Origin: JAIBJP01 sp035639875
GTDB taxonomy: Bacteria; Actinomycetota; Thermoleophilia; Gaiellales; Gaiellaceae
NCBI GenBank assembly: GCA_035639875.1
Contig: DASQXE010000071.1
Span: forward strand, 1 to 38,458
Direction: 5' to 3'
Length of the DNA: 38,458 nucleotides
Numbering within the stretch: position 1 is the stretch's first letter; every line of letters starts with the position of its first letter. The position numbers and the translations under genes are program-made. Below are positions 31,063-38,458 of the stretch, one piece after another. Below the pieces are notes generated by a model. That model searched no databases, was not told where the DNA came from, and worked only from the letters and a program-made list of their open reading frames with translations.

Positions 31063-31624
31063 AGGCCTCCGATACATGTCCGCCAACCGAATTTCTTTTC
31101 GCCGGCCCCTCCACGCGCTCGAGTTCGCGTGCGAAGCGCCGGCGCGCGCGGTGCAGGCGGATGCGCGCGGCGTTGCGCGAGCAGCCGAGCACTTGTCCAA
31201 CCTGGCCGGCGTCGAGGGCTTCCCAGGCGACGAGCGCGAGCAGCTCCCGGTCGTCGGCCCGCAGCCTGGCAAACGCAGTCGCGGCTGCCCCGAGCCGGGC
31301 ATCGTCGACACTCGAGGGCACCCCATGCACCCGTTCTGCGCGGATGCGCTCGGTGAGCCGGGCCCTTCGCCGGCTCGAGCGTTTGTGATTGGCGAGCACC
31401 CGGCGGGCCGTCCCATATAGCCACAGCAGCGCGCCCTCGCCTTCGGGGACCGTATCGAAGCGACGCCAGGCGACGAGGAAGGTCTCGGCGACGATGTCAG
31501 CCGCGTCGTCACGGTCCGTTCGCCGGAGCGCGTATCCGAGCACGCGGTGATAGTGCTCCTCATACATCCTTTGAAAGCGGTCGCGGCGGGCGTGCGCTGC
31601 CGGCATGTCCTTGGACGATGACAC
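31055..31624 (-). CDS. ECF RNA polymerase sigma factor
   Basis: A 189-residue sigma factor with region 2 at about 17-90 (RMYEEHYHRVLGYALRRT, then DIVAETFLVAWRRFDTVP) and region 4 at about 115-165 (FARLRADDRELLALVAWEALDAGQVGQVLGCSRNAARIRLHRARRRF). The GTG at 31624 or an ATG at 31606 could be the start; neither has a clear ribosome site. It overlaps the membrane protein gene downstream, its probable regulator. Its own promoter should lie in the 88-bp divergent gap before the pantothenate genes. Confidence 0.9.
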   Translation of the reverse strand: MSSSKDMPAAHARRDRFQRMYEEHYHRVLGYALRRTDRDDAADIVAETFLVAWRRFDTVPEGEGALLWLYGTARRVLANHKRSSRRRARLTERIRAERVHGVPSSVDDARLGAAATAFARLRADDRELLALVAWEALDAGQVGQVLGCSRNAARIRLHRARRRFARELERVEGPAKRNSVGGHVSEAYE

Positions 31625-31712
31625 GATCGCTCATGTCCGGCTGGGGCCGAGCCATTTCCTGTCGGGCTAGACTGGTGGTGCCCGGTATCCACTCAGGAAC
31701 TGGAGCCAATTG

Positions 31713-32411
31713 GTGTTCAAATCGGCGTGTGTAGTCGGCGCCGGTCGCGTCGGCCAGGCCATCGCTGCTCGTCTCGGCGGTCGGATCCGCACGCGTTCCA
31801 CCTCGCGGGATCTCGATGTCGGTGACGTCGACCTCGTTCTCCTCTGCGTGCCCGATCGCGCCATTCCGGAGGTCGCGCGCGAGATTGCCTCGGGACCGTG
31901 GATCGGGCATACGAGCGGGGCTTCCTCGCTCGCGGCGCTCGATCCGCATGAGCGGCGGTTCACCCTCCACCCGCTGCAGACTTTTCAACTCGAGCTCGGG
32001 CCGGAGCAACTGGACGGTTCCTGGGCGGCGATCAGCGGGGAGACCGACGAGGGACTCGGCGCGGCGCGCGACCTGGCCGAGCTGCTCGGCGTCATCCCCT
32101 TCGAGCTCGCCGACGACGAGCGACCTCTCTACCACGCCGCCGCCCACTTCGCCTCGTCATTTCTCGTCACGCTCCACGACGTCGCGGCCGAGCTGATGGA
32201 GGCGGCGGGAGCGCCTCCCGAAGCGCTCGTGCCGCTCATGCAACGGACGATCGAGAACGGCTTTCGCCACACGGGTCCGCTCGTTCGCGGGGACTGGGAG
32301 ACGATCGAACGGCACATGCACGCCATCGCGTCGCGCCGTCCCGACCTCCTGCCGCTCTATCGCGCGCTGGCCGATACGGAGGCGGCTCTGCTCGGGGCAC
32401 GGGCGCGATGA
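31713..32411 (+). CDS. Rossmann-like/DUF2520 protein, PanG-like putative ketopantoate reductase
   Basis: A 232-residue NAD(P)-binding protein. The N-terminal Rossmann domain begins ACVVGAGRVGQAIAARL (GxGxxG) and continues LVLLCVPDRAIPEVA; the C-terminal DUF2520 helical domain includes LHPLQTF, a conserved AAAHFASSFLVTL segment and QRTIENG. The DUF2520 group includes, as I recall, the Francisella ketopantoate reductase PanG. Here the gene overlaps panC by 4 bp and precedes panB, so this protein very probably supplies the missing reduction of ketopantoate to pantoate. GTG at 31713 has GGAG 7 bases upstream; TTG at 31710 is possible. Confidence 0.8.
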   Translation: MFKSACVVGAGRVGQAIAARLGGRIRTRSTSRDLDVGDVDLVLLCVPDRAIPEVAREIASGPWIGHTSGASSLAALDPHERRFTLHPLQTFQLELGPEQLDGSWAAISGETDEGLGAARDLAELLGVIPFELADDERPLYHAAAHFASSFLVTLHDVAAELMEAAGAPPEALVPLMQRTIENGFRHTGPLVRGDWETIERHMHAIASRRPDLLPLYRALADTEAALLGARAR

Positions 32412-33196
32412 AAACGGCGCGCAGCGTAGGCGAAGTTCGAGCGTCGCTTCCCCGCGGCGAGATCGGCCTCGTCCCCACGATGGGAGCTCTCCACGCGGGT
32501 CACGTCGCGCTCTTCGAGGCGGCGCGGGCGGAGTCCGACTTCGTCGTGGCCAGCGTGTTCGTCAACCCAGCGCAATTCGGGCCCGGGGAGGACTACGAGC
32601 GGTATCCACGGGACGAGGAAGCGGACGCGCAGCTCGCGCTGGCCGCCGGCATCGATCTTCTCTTCGCCCCGCCGGTCGAGGAGATATATCCGGAGGGCTT
32701 TCGAACGTGGGTCGAAGTCGAGGACGCCGGCGGGCGCGAGGCAGCGGCGCGGCCGAACCATTTCCGCGGCGTGGCGACAGTCTGCCTCAAGCTCTTCAAC
32801 ATTGTTCGGCCCAGGCGCGCGTACTTCGGACAGAAGGACGCCCGCCAGGTCGCCGTGATCAAGAGCCTCGTCCGCGACCTGAATCTCGAGGTCGAGATCA
32901 GAGTGATGCCGACGGTCCGCGACCCGGACGGCCTCGCCGTCTCGTCGCGCAACGCCTATCTCACCGCCGACGAGCGACAACGTGCTCTCGCGCTCCCGCG
33001 CGCCCTCGCCGCCGGCGCCGCGGCCCATCGCACCGGCGGGAGCGCCGTCGACGCCGCTCGCGGCTCGATGAACGGGCTCGACGTCGAGTACCTCGCCGAG
33101 GACGTCGATCCCGACGGGCGGCTCTTGCTCGAGGCAGCCGTCCGAGTCGGGCGTACACGCCTGATCGACAACGTGATCCTGGAAGGAGACGGATGA
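32408..33196 (+). CDS. panC: Pantothenate synthetase
   Basis: Joins pantoate and beta-alanine with ATP to give pantothenate in the cytoplasm. The 262-residue protein has the nucleotidyl-transferase MGALHAGH (HIGH-like) motif, VNPAQFGPGEDYERYPR, the GVATVCLKLFNIV segment, YFGQKDARQV and the KMSKS-like SSRNAYL. Length is slightly short for the family but all motifs are present. The ATG overlaps the stop of the DUF2520 gene (ATGA) and its own end overlaps panB by 4 bp, so translation of the three is coupled. Confidence 0.96.
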   Translation: MKTARSVGEVRASLPRGEIGLVPTMGALHAGHVALFEAARAESDFVVASVFVNPAQFGPGEDYERYPRDEEADAQLALAAGIDLLFAPPVEEIYPEGFRTWVEVEDAGGREAAARPNHFRGVATVCLKLFNIVRPRRAYFGQKDARQVAVIKSLVRDLNLEVEIRVMPTVRDPDGLAVSSRNAYLTADERQRALALPRALAAGAAAHRTGGSAVDAARGSMNGLDVEYLAEDVDPDGRLLLEAAVRVGRTRLIDNVILEGDG

Positions 33197-34077
33197 CCAG
33201 CCGACCGCAGACAGCCGGCAAGCTCCCGCTCACCGACCTGGCCGACATGAAGAGCCGCCACGAGCGGATCGTCATGGTGACCGCGTACGACTTTCCGAGC
33301 GGGCGCCTCGCGGATGCCGCCGGCGTGGAGATCGTCCTCGTGGGCGATTCCGCCGCCATGACCATTCTCGGTCACGACTCGACCGTCCCGGCGACGATGG
33401 ACGAGATGGCCATGCTCACGCGCGCCGTCGCGCGGGGTGCCAAGCGCCCGATCGTCGTCGCCGACATGCCGTTCGGCTCCTTCCAGGTCTCGGACGAGGA
33501 AGCGCTACGAAACGCGGTCCGCTTCGTCAAGGACGCTGGTGCCGACGCTGTCAAGGTCGAAGGCGCCGGGCCGACCGTCTCCAGGGTGCTCGCCCTTGTC
33601 GGCGCCGGCATTCCGGTGATGGGCCACATTGGCTTGACGCCTCAGTCGGCCACCATGCTCGGCGGCTTCCGCGCTCAGGGACGCACGGCCGCCAAGGCTC
33701 GTCAGCTCCTGGAGGACGCGCGCACGCTCGAGCAGGCGGGCTGCTTCTCACTCGTCCTGGAAGCCGTCCCGGCACCCGTCGCCGCACGGATCACGGAGGA
33801 GCTCACCATCCCCACGATCGGGATCGGCTCAGGCCGGAATTGCGACGGCCAGGTGCTGGTCTACCACGACCTGCTCGGCCTCTACCAGGGACGATCGCCG
33901 CGCTTCGTCAAGCGGTACGCCGAGGTCGCCGAAACGATCCAGGACGCGCTCGAGCGGTACGCGGCCGACGTCAGGTCTGGCAGCTTCCCCGAGGACGAGC
34001 ACACCTACTCGATCCCGGACGACGAGTTGGCGGAATTCCTCACCGGCTCGCGAGCGGAATCAGGAACGGAAGCGTGA
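33193..34077 (+). CDS. panB: 3-methyl-2-oxobutanoate hydroxymethyltransferase
   Basis: Adds a hydroxymethyl group from methylene-tetrahydrofolate to 2-ketoisovalerate to form ketopantoate. The 294 residues have TAYDFPSGRLAD, VGDSAAMTILGHDST (metal-binding Asp), VADMPFGSF, AVKVEGAG, GHIGLTPQ and the IGIGSGRNCDGQVLVYHDLLG motif. The ATG at 33193 has a good ribosome site (GGAAGGAGA). Its last 38 bases overlap the end of the convergent Yip1-like gene, an unusual 3' overlap for two real genes. Confidence 0.96.
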   Translation: MTSRPQTAGKLPLTDLADMKSRHERIVMVTAYDFPSGRLADAAGVEIVLVGDSAAMTILGHDSTVPATMDEMAMLTRAVARGAKRPIVVADMPFGSFQVSDEEALRNAVRFVKDAGADAVKVEGAGPTVSRVLALVGAGIPVMGHIGLTPQSATMLGGFRAQGRTAAKARQLLEDARTLEQAGCFSLVLEAVPAPVAARITEELTIPTIGIGSGRNCDGQVLVYHDLLGLYQGRSPRFVKRYAEVAETIQDALERYAADVRSGSFPEDEHTYSIPDDELAEFLTGSRAESGTEA

Positions 34078-34717
34078 CGATCGTGATCGCGAGCAGCATG
34101 AGGGCCACCGAGACGACCGCCCGGAGGATCGTCCACCGTTCGACAACGCTGATCCCGTACGCGAGCAGGCCAACCGCCCAGGCCCCGAAGAGGCCGAGGA
34201 TCCCGTCGAAGACCGCCACACCGGCGCCGGAGTCGGAACCGCCCGAGCGGAACGTGTCGCTGCCGTAGATCGCGAAGCGCAACGGCCAAACGAGCACGAG
34301 CCCGAGGACGAGCGGCGTCGCCGCGAAGGCGAGCACGTGGCGGGCACGCCGGTAGCTGCCCCGGCTGCCGGCGCCTTTGAGGCCAAAGTAGAGCGCCGCT
34401 CCCCCGAGCCAATACGTCGTCGTTCCGTAGATCCCGCCGGTAAGGAAGACGAGCACCGCGACCACCGCGAGACTCCCGTCGACGAGGTCCTGGTCGAGGA
34501 GACGACCGGTCGAGGGCGCGAGCAGCACGCCGGCGAGGCCCGCCAGGAGCACCAATGCGAGCACTGGCTCTTGCCTCGCCTCCGCCTCCCCGGGGGAGTC
34601 GGTGCGCAGGGCGGCGAAGACGGCGCGCGGGCTCTGGACAACCGCGAGCGCCCGCAGCCACCAGTCCCTCTCCATGCTCGCGGTGGAATCGACGCGAGCA
34701 GTGGGCTCGGTCGCCAT
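34040..34717 (-). CDS. Yip1-like membrane protein
   Basis: A 225-residue protein with five hydrophobic helices between about 52 and 220, preceded by a soluble stretch containing WWLRALAVVQSPRAVFAALR, typical of the Yip1 domain entry. Bacterial members have no fixed role. The helices alternate with short loops and one 20-residue glycine/serine loop (FRSGGSDSGAG). It starts 3 bp after the uvrA stop, so it is transcribed with uvrA, and converges on panB with a 38-bp overlap of coding ends. Confidence 0.75.
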   Translation of the reverse strand: MATEPTARVDSTASMERDWWLRALAVVQSPRAVFAALRTDSPGEAEARQEPVLALVLLAGLAGVLLAPSTGRLLDQDLVDGSLAVVAVLVFLTGGIYGTTTYWLGGAALYFGLKGAGSRGSYRRARHVLAFAATPLVLGLVLVWPLRFAIYGSDTFRSGGSDSGAGVAVFDGILGLFGAWAVGLLAYGISVVERWTILRAVVSVALMLLAITIVTLPFLIPLASR

Positions 34718-34719
34718 CG

Positions 34720-37560
34720 CTACGCGGCTGCGGCCGCGACGCTCGGAAGCACGCGGCGCAGGAACTGCCCCGTGTAGCTGCCCTCGACCTCGGCGACCTG
34801 CTCAGGCGTTCCGGTGGCGATGACCTCGCCGCCCGCCTCGCCTCCTTCGGGCCCTAGGTCGACGATCCAGTCGGCCTGCTTGATCACGTCGAGGTTGTGC
34901 TCGATGACGAGAACCGTGTTCCCCGCGTCCACGAGCCTCTGCAGCACGTCCAACAGCTTTTCGATATCCGCGAAATGGAGCCCGGTCGTCGGTTCGTCGA
35001 GGATGTAGAGCGTCCGCCCCGTCGCCACCTTCGAGAGCTCCTTCGCCAGCTTCACGCGCTGGGCCTCTCCGCCAGACAGCGTCGTCGCGGGCTGACCCAG
35101 CTTGACGTAGTCGAGGCCCACGTCATGGAGCGTCTGCAGGCGCCGGCGGATCTTCGGAATCTTGGCGAAGAAGGTCAGGGCCTCCTCCACCGACATCTCG
35201 AGAACGTCCGAGATCGACTTTCCCTTGAACCGCACCTCGAGCGTCTCGCGGTTGTAGCGCTTGCCTCCACACGTCTCGCACGGGACGTAAACGTCTGGCA
35301 AGAAATGCATCTCGATCTTGATCGTCCCGTCGCCCTTGCACGTCTCGCACCGTCCGCCGCGGACGTTGAACGAGAACCGGCCCTGTTTGTATCCGCGCAC
35401 CTTGGCGTCCGGCGTCTGCGCGTAGAGCTCGCGGATCGGCGTGAAGAGATCCGTATACGTCGCCGGGTTCGAACGTGGAGTGCGTCCGATCGGCGATTGG
35501 TCGATGTCGATCACCTTGTCGAAGCACTCGATCCCCTCGCAGCCCAGATGATCGCCCGGCTTCACTCGCAGCCGGTGCAGCCGGTTGGCGAGCGCCTTGT
35601 AGACGATCTCGTTGACCAGCGTCGACTTGCCCGAGCCGGAGACGCCCGTGACCGTGATGAACTTCGCCACCGGAAACTCCACGTCGATGTTCTTCAGGTT
35701 GTGCTGGCTCGCGCCGCGCACCCAGAACGACTCAGCGCCGTCAACGCGGCGGTCCGGCACCGGAATCGTTCGCTCCGTGGAAAGAAACTGACCCGTGATC
35801 GAGCCCTCGGTCTCCTCGACCTTGTCGGCCGGCCCCTCCGCGACGACGTAACCCCCGTGCTCGCCGGCTCCCGGCCCCATGTCGACGAGCCAGTCTGCGG
35901 CCCGCATCATCTGCTCGTCGTGCTCCACCACGAGCACGGTGTTACCGAGATCGCGCAGCCGCTCGAGGGTTGCGATGAGCTTTCCGTTGTCGCGTTGGTG
36001 GAGCCCGATCGACGGCTCGTCGAGGATGTAGAGGACGCCGACGAGCTGCGAGCCGATTTGGGTCGCCAGACGCAACCGCTGCGCCTCCCCGCCCGACAGC
36101 GTGGAAGCGGCGCGGTCGAGCTGCAGATAACCGACGCCGACGTTCTCGAGGAACGCGAGCCGCTCGCGGATCTCCTTGATGATCCGGCGGCCGATCAGCT
36201 CCTCCGTGTCGGTCAGCTGCAGGCCCTCGAGGAACTCGGCCGCGCGCGTTACGGACATCTGCGTGAACTGATGGATGTTTTTCTCCCCCACCGTGACCGC
36301 GAGGACCTCGGGCTTGAGCCGCGCGCCCTTGCAGACCGGACACGGCCGGAAGCTCATGTACTCCTCGATCCGCTCCCGCTGCCCGGCCGAGTCGGTCTCG
36401 CGGTAGCGCCGCTCGAGGCTCGGGACGATCCCCTCGAACGCGAGCATGTACGCGCGCCGGCGGCCCATCCGGTTCCGGTACGTGACGTAGACCTTGTCGC
36501 CGTCCGTGCCGTAGAGGAAGAGGTTCTGCTGCTCCTCCGTGAGCTCGCGCCACGGCTTGTCCACGTCGATCTCGTAGCGGTCGGCGATCGCCTGGATGAC
36601 CGATTCGTAGTAGGTCGAGTTGCCGACCGACCAGGGCACGAGCGCACCTTCCGAGATCGACAGCTCGGGATCGGGCACGAGCAGGTCCGGGTCGATCTCC
36701 TGCTGAGCGCCCAGACCGGTGCAGCGTGGACAAGCGCCGTGGGGTGAGTTGAAGCTGAAGATGCGCGGCTGGAGCTCGGGCAGCCCGACCCCGTGCTCCG
36801 GGCAAGCGAATCGCTCGGAATATGTCTGCTGGTCACCCGTGTCGACGACGTCCACGGTGACGAGCCCGTCCGCGAGCGCGAGCGCGGTCTCGATCGAGTC
36901 GAAGAGCCGGTGGCGGATGTCCGGCTTCATCGTCAGCCGATCGACGATCACCTCGATGGTGTGCTTGAACTTCTTGTCGAGCTCGATCTCCTCGTCGAGG
37001 AGACGCTGCTCGCCGTCCACCTTCACGCGCGTGAAGCCTTCGCCGCGCAGCTCCTCGAGGAGGTCCTTGTACTCGCCTTTTCGATCGCGCACGACCGGCG
37101 CGTTGACCGTGAACTTCGTCGCTTCGGGCAGGCGCAGGACCTGGTCGACGATCGATTCGATCGACTGACCGGCGATCGGGCGTCCGCAAATGGGGCAATG
37201 TGGATGGCCGATTCGCGCATAGAGCAGACGCAGGTAGTCGTAGATCTCCGTCACCGTGCCCACCGTCGAGCGCGGGTTCCGCGAGGTCGTCTTCTGGTCG
37301 ATCGAGATGGCCGGCGAGAGGCCGTCGATGGAGTCCACGTCCGGTTTCTCCATCATCTGGAGGAACTGGCGTGCGTAGGCCGAGAGGGACTCGACGTAGC
37401 GACGCTGCCCTTCGGCATAGATCGTGTCGAACGCGAGCGAGGATTTCCCGGAGCCGGAGAGGCCCGTGACGCAAATCAGCGCATGCCGCGGCAGCCGGAC
37501 GGTGATGTCCTTGAGGTTGTGCTCGCGAGCGCCGTGTACGACCAGCTCTTCAGCCGCCAT
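34720..37560 (-). CDS. uvrA: Excinuclease ABC subunit A
   Basis: DNA-damage-recognition ATPase of nucleotide-excision repair, acting with UvrB and UvrC. The 946 residues contain two ABC modules: Walker A GLSGSGKSS near 34 and GVSGSGKST near 640, and signature LSGGEAQR twice. They also contain the zinc-binding cysteines CPICGRP, CPVCKGARLK and the second finger with CETCKGDGTIKIEMHF. Length is normal. The ATG at 37560 lies 6 bases after a TACACT -10 with no ribosome site. A LexA box lies 28 bp upstream, so the gene is SOS-induced. Confidence 0.98.
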   Translation of the reverse strand: MAAEELVVHGAREHNLKDITVRLPRHALICVTGLSGSGKSSLAFDTIYAEGQRRYVESLSAYARQFLQMMEKPDVDSIDGLSPAISIDQKTTSRNPRSTVGTVTEIYDYLRLLYARIGHPHCPICGRPIAGQSIESIVDQVLRLPEATKFTVNAPVVRDRKGEYKDLLEELRGEGFTRVKVDGEQRLLDEEIELDKKFKHTIEVIVDRLTMKPDIRHRLFDSIETALALADGLVTVDVVDTGDQQTYSERFACPEHGVGLPELQPRIFSFNSPHGACPRCTGLGAQQEIDPDLLVPDPELSISEGALVPWSVGNSTYYESVIQAIADRYEIDVDKPWRELTEEQQNLFLYGTDGDKVYVTYRNRMGRRRAYMLAFEGIVPSLERRYRETDSAGQRERIEEYMSFRPCPVCKGARLKPEVLAVTVGEKNIHQFTQMSVTRAAEFLEGLQLTDTEELIGRRIIKEIRERLAFLENVGVGYLQLDRAASTLSGGEAQRLRLATQIGSQLVGVLYILDEPSIGLHQRDNGKLIATLERLRDLGNTVLVVEHDEQMMRAADWLVDMGPGAGEHGGYVVAEGPADKVEETEGSITGQFLSTERTIPVPDRRVDGAESFWVRGASQHNLKNIDVEFPVAKFITVTGVSGSGKSTLVNEIVYKALANRLHRLRVKPGDHLGCEGIECFDKVIDIDQSPIGRTPRSNPATYTDLFTPIRELYAQTPDAKVRGYKQGRFSFNVRGGRCETCKGDGTIKIEMHFLPDVYVPCETCGGKRYNRETLEVRFKGKSISDVLEMSVEEALTFFAKIPKIRRRLQTLHDVGLDYVKLGQPATTLSGGEAQRVKLAKELSKVATGRTLYILDEPTTGLHFADIEKLLDVLQRLVDAGNTVLVIEHNLDVIKQADWIVDLGPEGGEAGGEVIATGTPEQVAEVEGSYTGQFLRRVLPSVAAAAA

Positions 37561-37566
37561 GGATCC

Positions 37567-37572
37567 AGTGTA
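37567..37572 (-). promoter_or_regulatory. Predicted leaderless -10 element (TACACT) for uvrA
   Basis: TACACT on the minus strand ends 6 bases before the uvrA ATG. The LexA box overlaps the expected -35 region upstream. Confidence 0.5.
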
Positions 37573-37587
37573 GCCCTGCGTATCGGA

Positions 37588-37601
37588 CGAACAAGTGTTC
37601 G
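37588..37601. promoter_or_regulatory. LexA-binding SOS box upstream of uvrA
   Basis: CGAACAAGTGTTCG is a dyad (CGAAC-AAGT-GTTCG) matching the Gram-positive/actinobacterial LexA consensus CGAAC-N4-GTTCG. It lies 28 bp before the uvrA start and overlaps the -35 position of its predicted promoter, where LexA would repress until DNA damage. Confidence 0.85.
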
Positions 37602-37602
37602 G

Positions 37603-38458
37603 TCAACGCCAGTCGACGTGAACTGCGCGAACGGGCAGCGTGACCGTGTTTTCGGCGTGGGCAGCGGGATAGAGGTGGAGCGCGTACATGGTCGCCACGG
37701 CCGCGTAGCGGCTGTCCGGCGACCACGCGATCGCGCGCGTCCCCTCCTCAGCTCCCGGCGGAAGAAGTTTCGGCTGACCGGTCTTCGCGTCGAAGACGGC
37801 GAGGGTCCCCGCGACCCACGCGGCGACGTAGCGCCCGTCCGGACTGGCTTGCAGGCTCGTCAGGTGCACCCCGACCGCGCGGAAGAGCGTCTTCGCCTTC
37901 CGGTCGCGCACGACAACGAGTGTCGAGTAGAACTCCTCGCCAGCGATCGCGGCGTAGCTGCCTTGGCCGAGCCACACGAGCTCACGGAGGCGATTCGGCC
38001 CGCCGGGCACCGGACGCTCGCAGCGCACGAGCGTGTGCAGGCCGCGGAAGGCGGTCGTTTCCACCTTCGGCGGGCAGCGCCCAGTCCACTCGTACAGGCG
38101 CCCGTTCTTCAGGAACGACAGCGTCCCGTCGGGCTCGAAGGCGGGGTCGCTGCCGCGGAACTGCATGCGCCAGTTCTCGGAACCGACATCGATCGTCTCG
38201 GGGCCGAGCTGCCGCGCCGCGATGCCGAACCGCTGGTCGACGACCGACTGCGCGCTGCGGGTGCAATCGGGACCAGGCAAGCCTTCCGGCGTGGTCCACA
38301 CCAAGGATGGAATGCGGAGGAGGAAACGACGGCACTTGGCGTTCGTGAGGTAGAGGACGCCGTGCGCGCCGAGCGCGTCAAGCGCCCGCGAGAGCCGCAG
38401 GCGCCGGTCGATGCGAGGGGGGCCCTCGAAGCCCGGCGGGGATTCGGCCCGGGTGTCG
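37603..38458 (-). CDS. Beta-propeller-like (WD40/TolB-type repeat) protein, 5' end beyond window
   Basis: The minus-strand frame is open from its stop at 37603 to the window edge, about 285 residues, so the start is missing. It shows propeller-type repeats with SPDGRYVAAW and SPDSRYAAVAT, and an earlier SDPAFEPDGTLSFLKNGRLYEW. Three or four blades are visible. The upstream part contains a segment like LDALGAHGVLYLTN that could be a linker to another domain. Function is unknown. It precedes uvrA by 42 bp, but the LexA box and -10 in that gap suggest that uvrA is transcribed on its own. Confidence 0.7.
   Translation of the reverse strand, partial: DTRAESPPGFEGPPRIDRRLRLSRALDALGAHGVLYLTNAKCRRFLLRIPSLVWTTPEGLPGPDCTRSAQSVVDQRFGIAARQLGPETIDVGSENWRMQFRGSDPAFEPDGTLSFLKNGRLYEWTGRCPPKVETTAFRGLHTLVRCERPVPGGPNRLRELVWLGQGSYAAIAGEEFYSTLVVVRDRKAKTLFRAVGVHLTSLQASPDGRYVAAWVAGTLAVFDAKTGQPKLLPPGAEEGTRAIAWSPDSRYAAVATMYALHLYPAAHAENTVTLPVRAVHVDWR

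Noticed and set aside
32707..33192. N-terminal extension of panB to 456 residues
   Set aside because: It overlaps panC in another frame; the ATG at 33193 has a strong ribosome site and the normal PanB start.
34897..36747. 616-residue open frame opposite uvrA
   Set aside because: Same reason: a shadow of uvrA with no recognisable family or ribosome site.

Overview
The window is a contiguous piece of a high-GC bacterial chromosome, most likely an actinomycetote and probably class Thermoleophilia. This is inferred from base composition, gene content (SigX5/SigG-like sigma factor with a SnoaL tail, DUF2520-panC-panB, K+-independent H+-pyrophosphatase, Rex, GCS2-type ligase) and frequent GTG/TTG starts. 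No rRNA, CRISPR array, insertion sequence or prophage is visible. The DNA is almost wholly coding, no gene-free stretch exceeds 300 bases, and both edge genes are cut by the window.

Layout. 1-2.1 kb: tail of an ECF-type sigma gene, a 157-base gap (866-1022) with nothing recognisable, then two broken genes joined together (alpha/beta hydrolase and DUF6326 remnants) next to a tRNA-Val with its own terminator. 2.1-7 kb: DUF2007 protein, LytM peptidase, PcrA helicase and a CinA-type protein, divergent from a GAF histidine kinase across a 30-bp palindromic promoter. 7-11.7 kb: an operon read leftward from a cobalamin riboswitch: DUF4430 lipoprotein, EcfT, fused EcfA-EcfA', S component, then an MmgE/PrpD-family protein. 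11.7-13.3 kb: a stand-alone MshEN (c-di-GMP-binding type) protein, divergent from VanZ, a degenerate HAD protein and a small coiled-coil protein. 13.3-19.2 kb: a 35-residue membrane peptide, H+-pyrophosphatase, MTA phosphorylase, DUF1844 protein, carboxylate-amine ligase and a GT4 glycosyltransferase. 19.2-21.4 kb: ECF sigma factor, zinc-finger anti-sigma factor and a secreted peptidoglycan-binding/lytic transglycosylase protein, ending in a nested hairpin. 21.5-28.8 kb: a tightly packed leftward run tsaE-tsaB-rimI-tsaD-subtilase-glutamate dehydrogenase-glutaredoxin-rex. 28.8-31.6 kb: uracil-DNA glycosylase, FmdB zinc ribbon, MsrB, and a second ECF sigma/membrane anti-sigma pair. 31.7-34.1 kb: a PanG-like reductase, panC and panB. 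34-38.5 kb: a Yip1-like membrane protein, uvrA behind a LexA box, and a partial beta-propeller gene.

How it fits together. Several units are coherent: B12 uptake under its riboswitch; pantoate and pantothenate synthesis as a three-gene overlap; t6A tRNA modification; DNA repair (pcrA, udg, uvrA with an SOS box); and two sigma/anti-sigma modules. A striking shared feature is that at least ten operon-first genes carry a TANNNT -10 element only 6-9 bases before the start codon and have no evident Shine-Dalgarno site, so much of this genome is probably transcribed leaderlessly.
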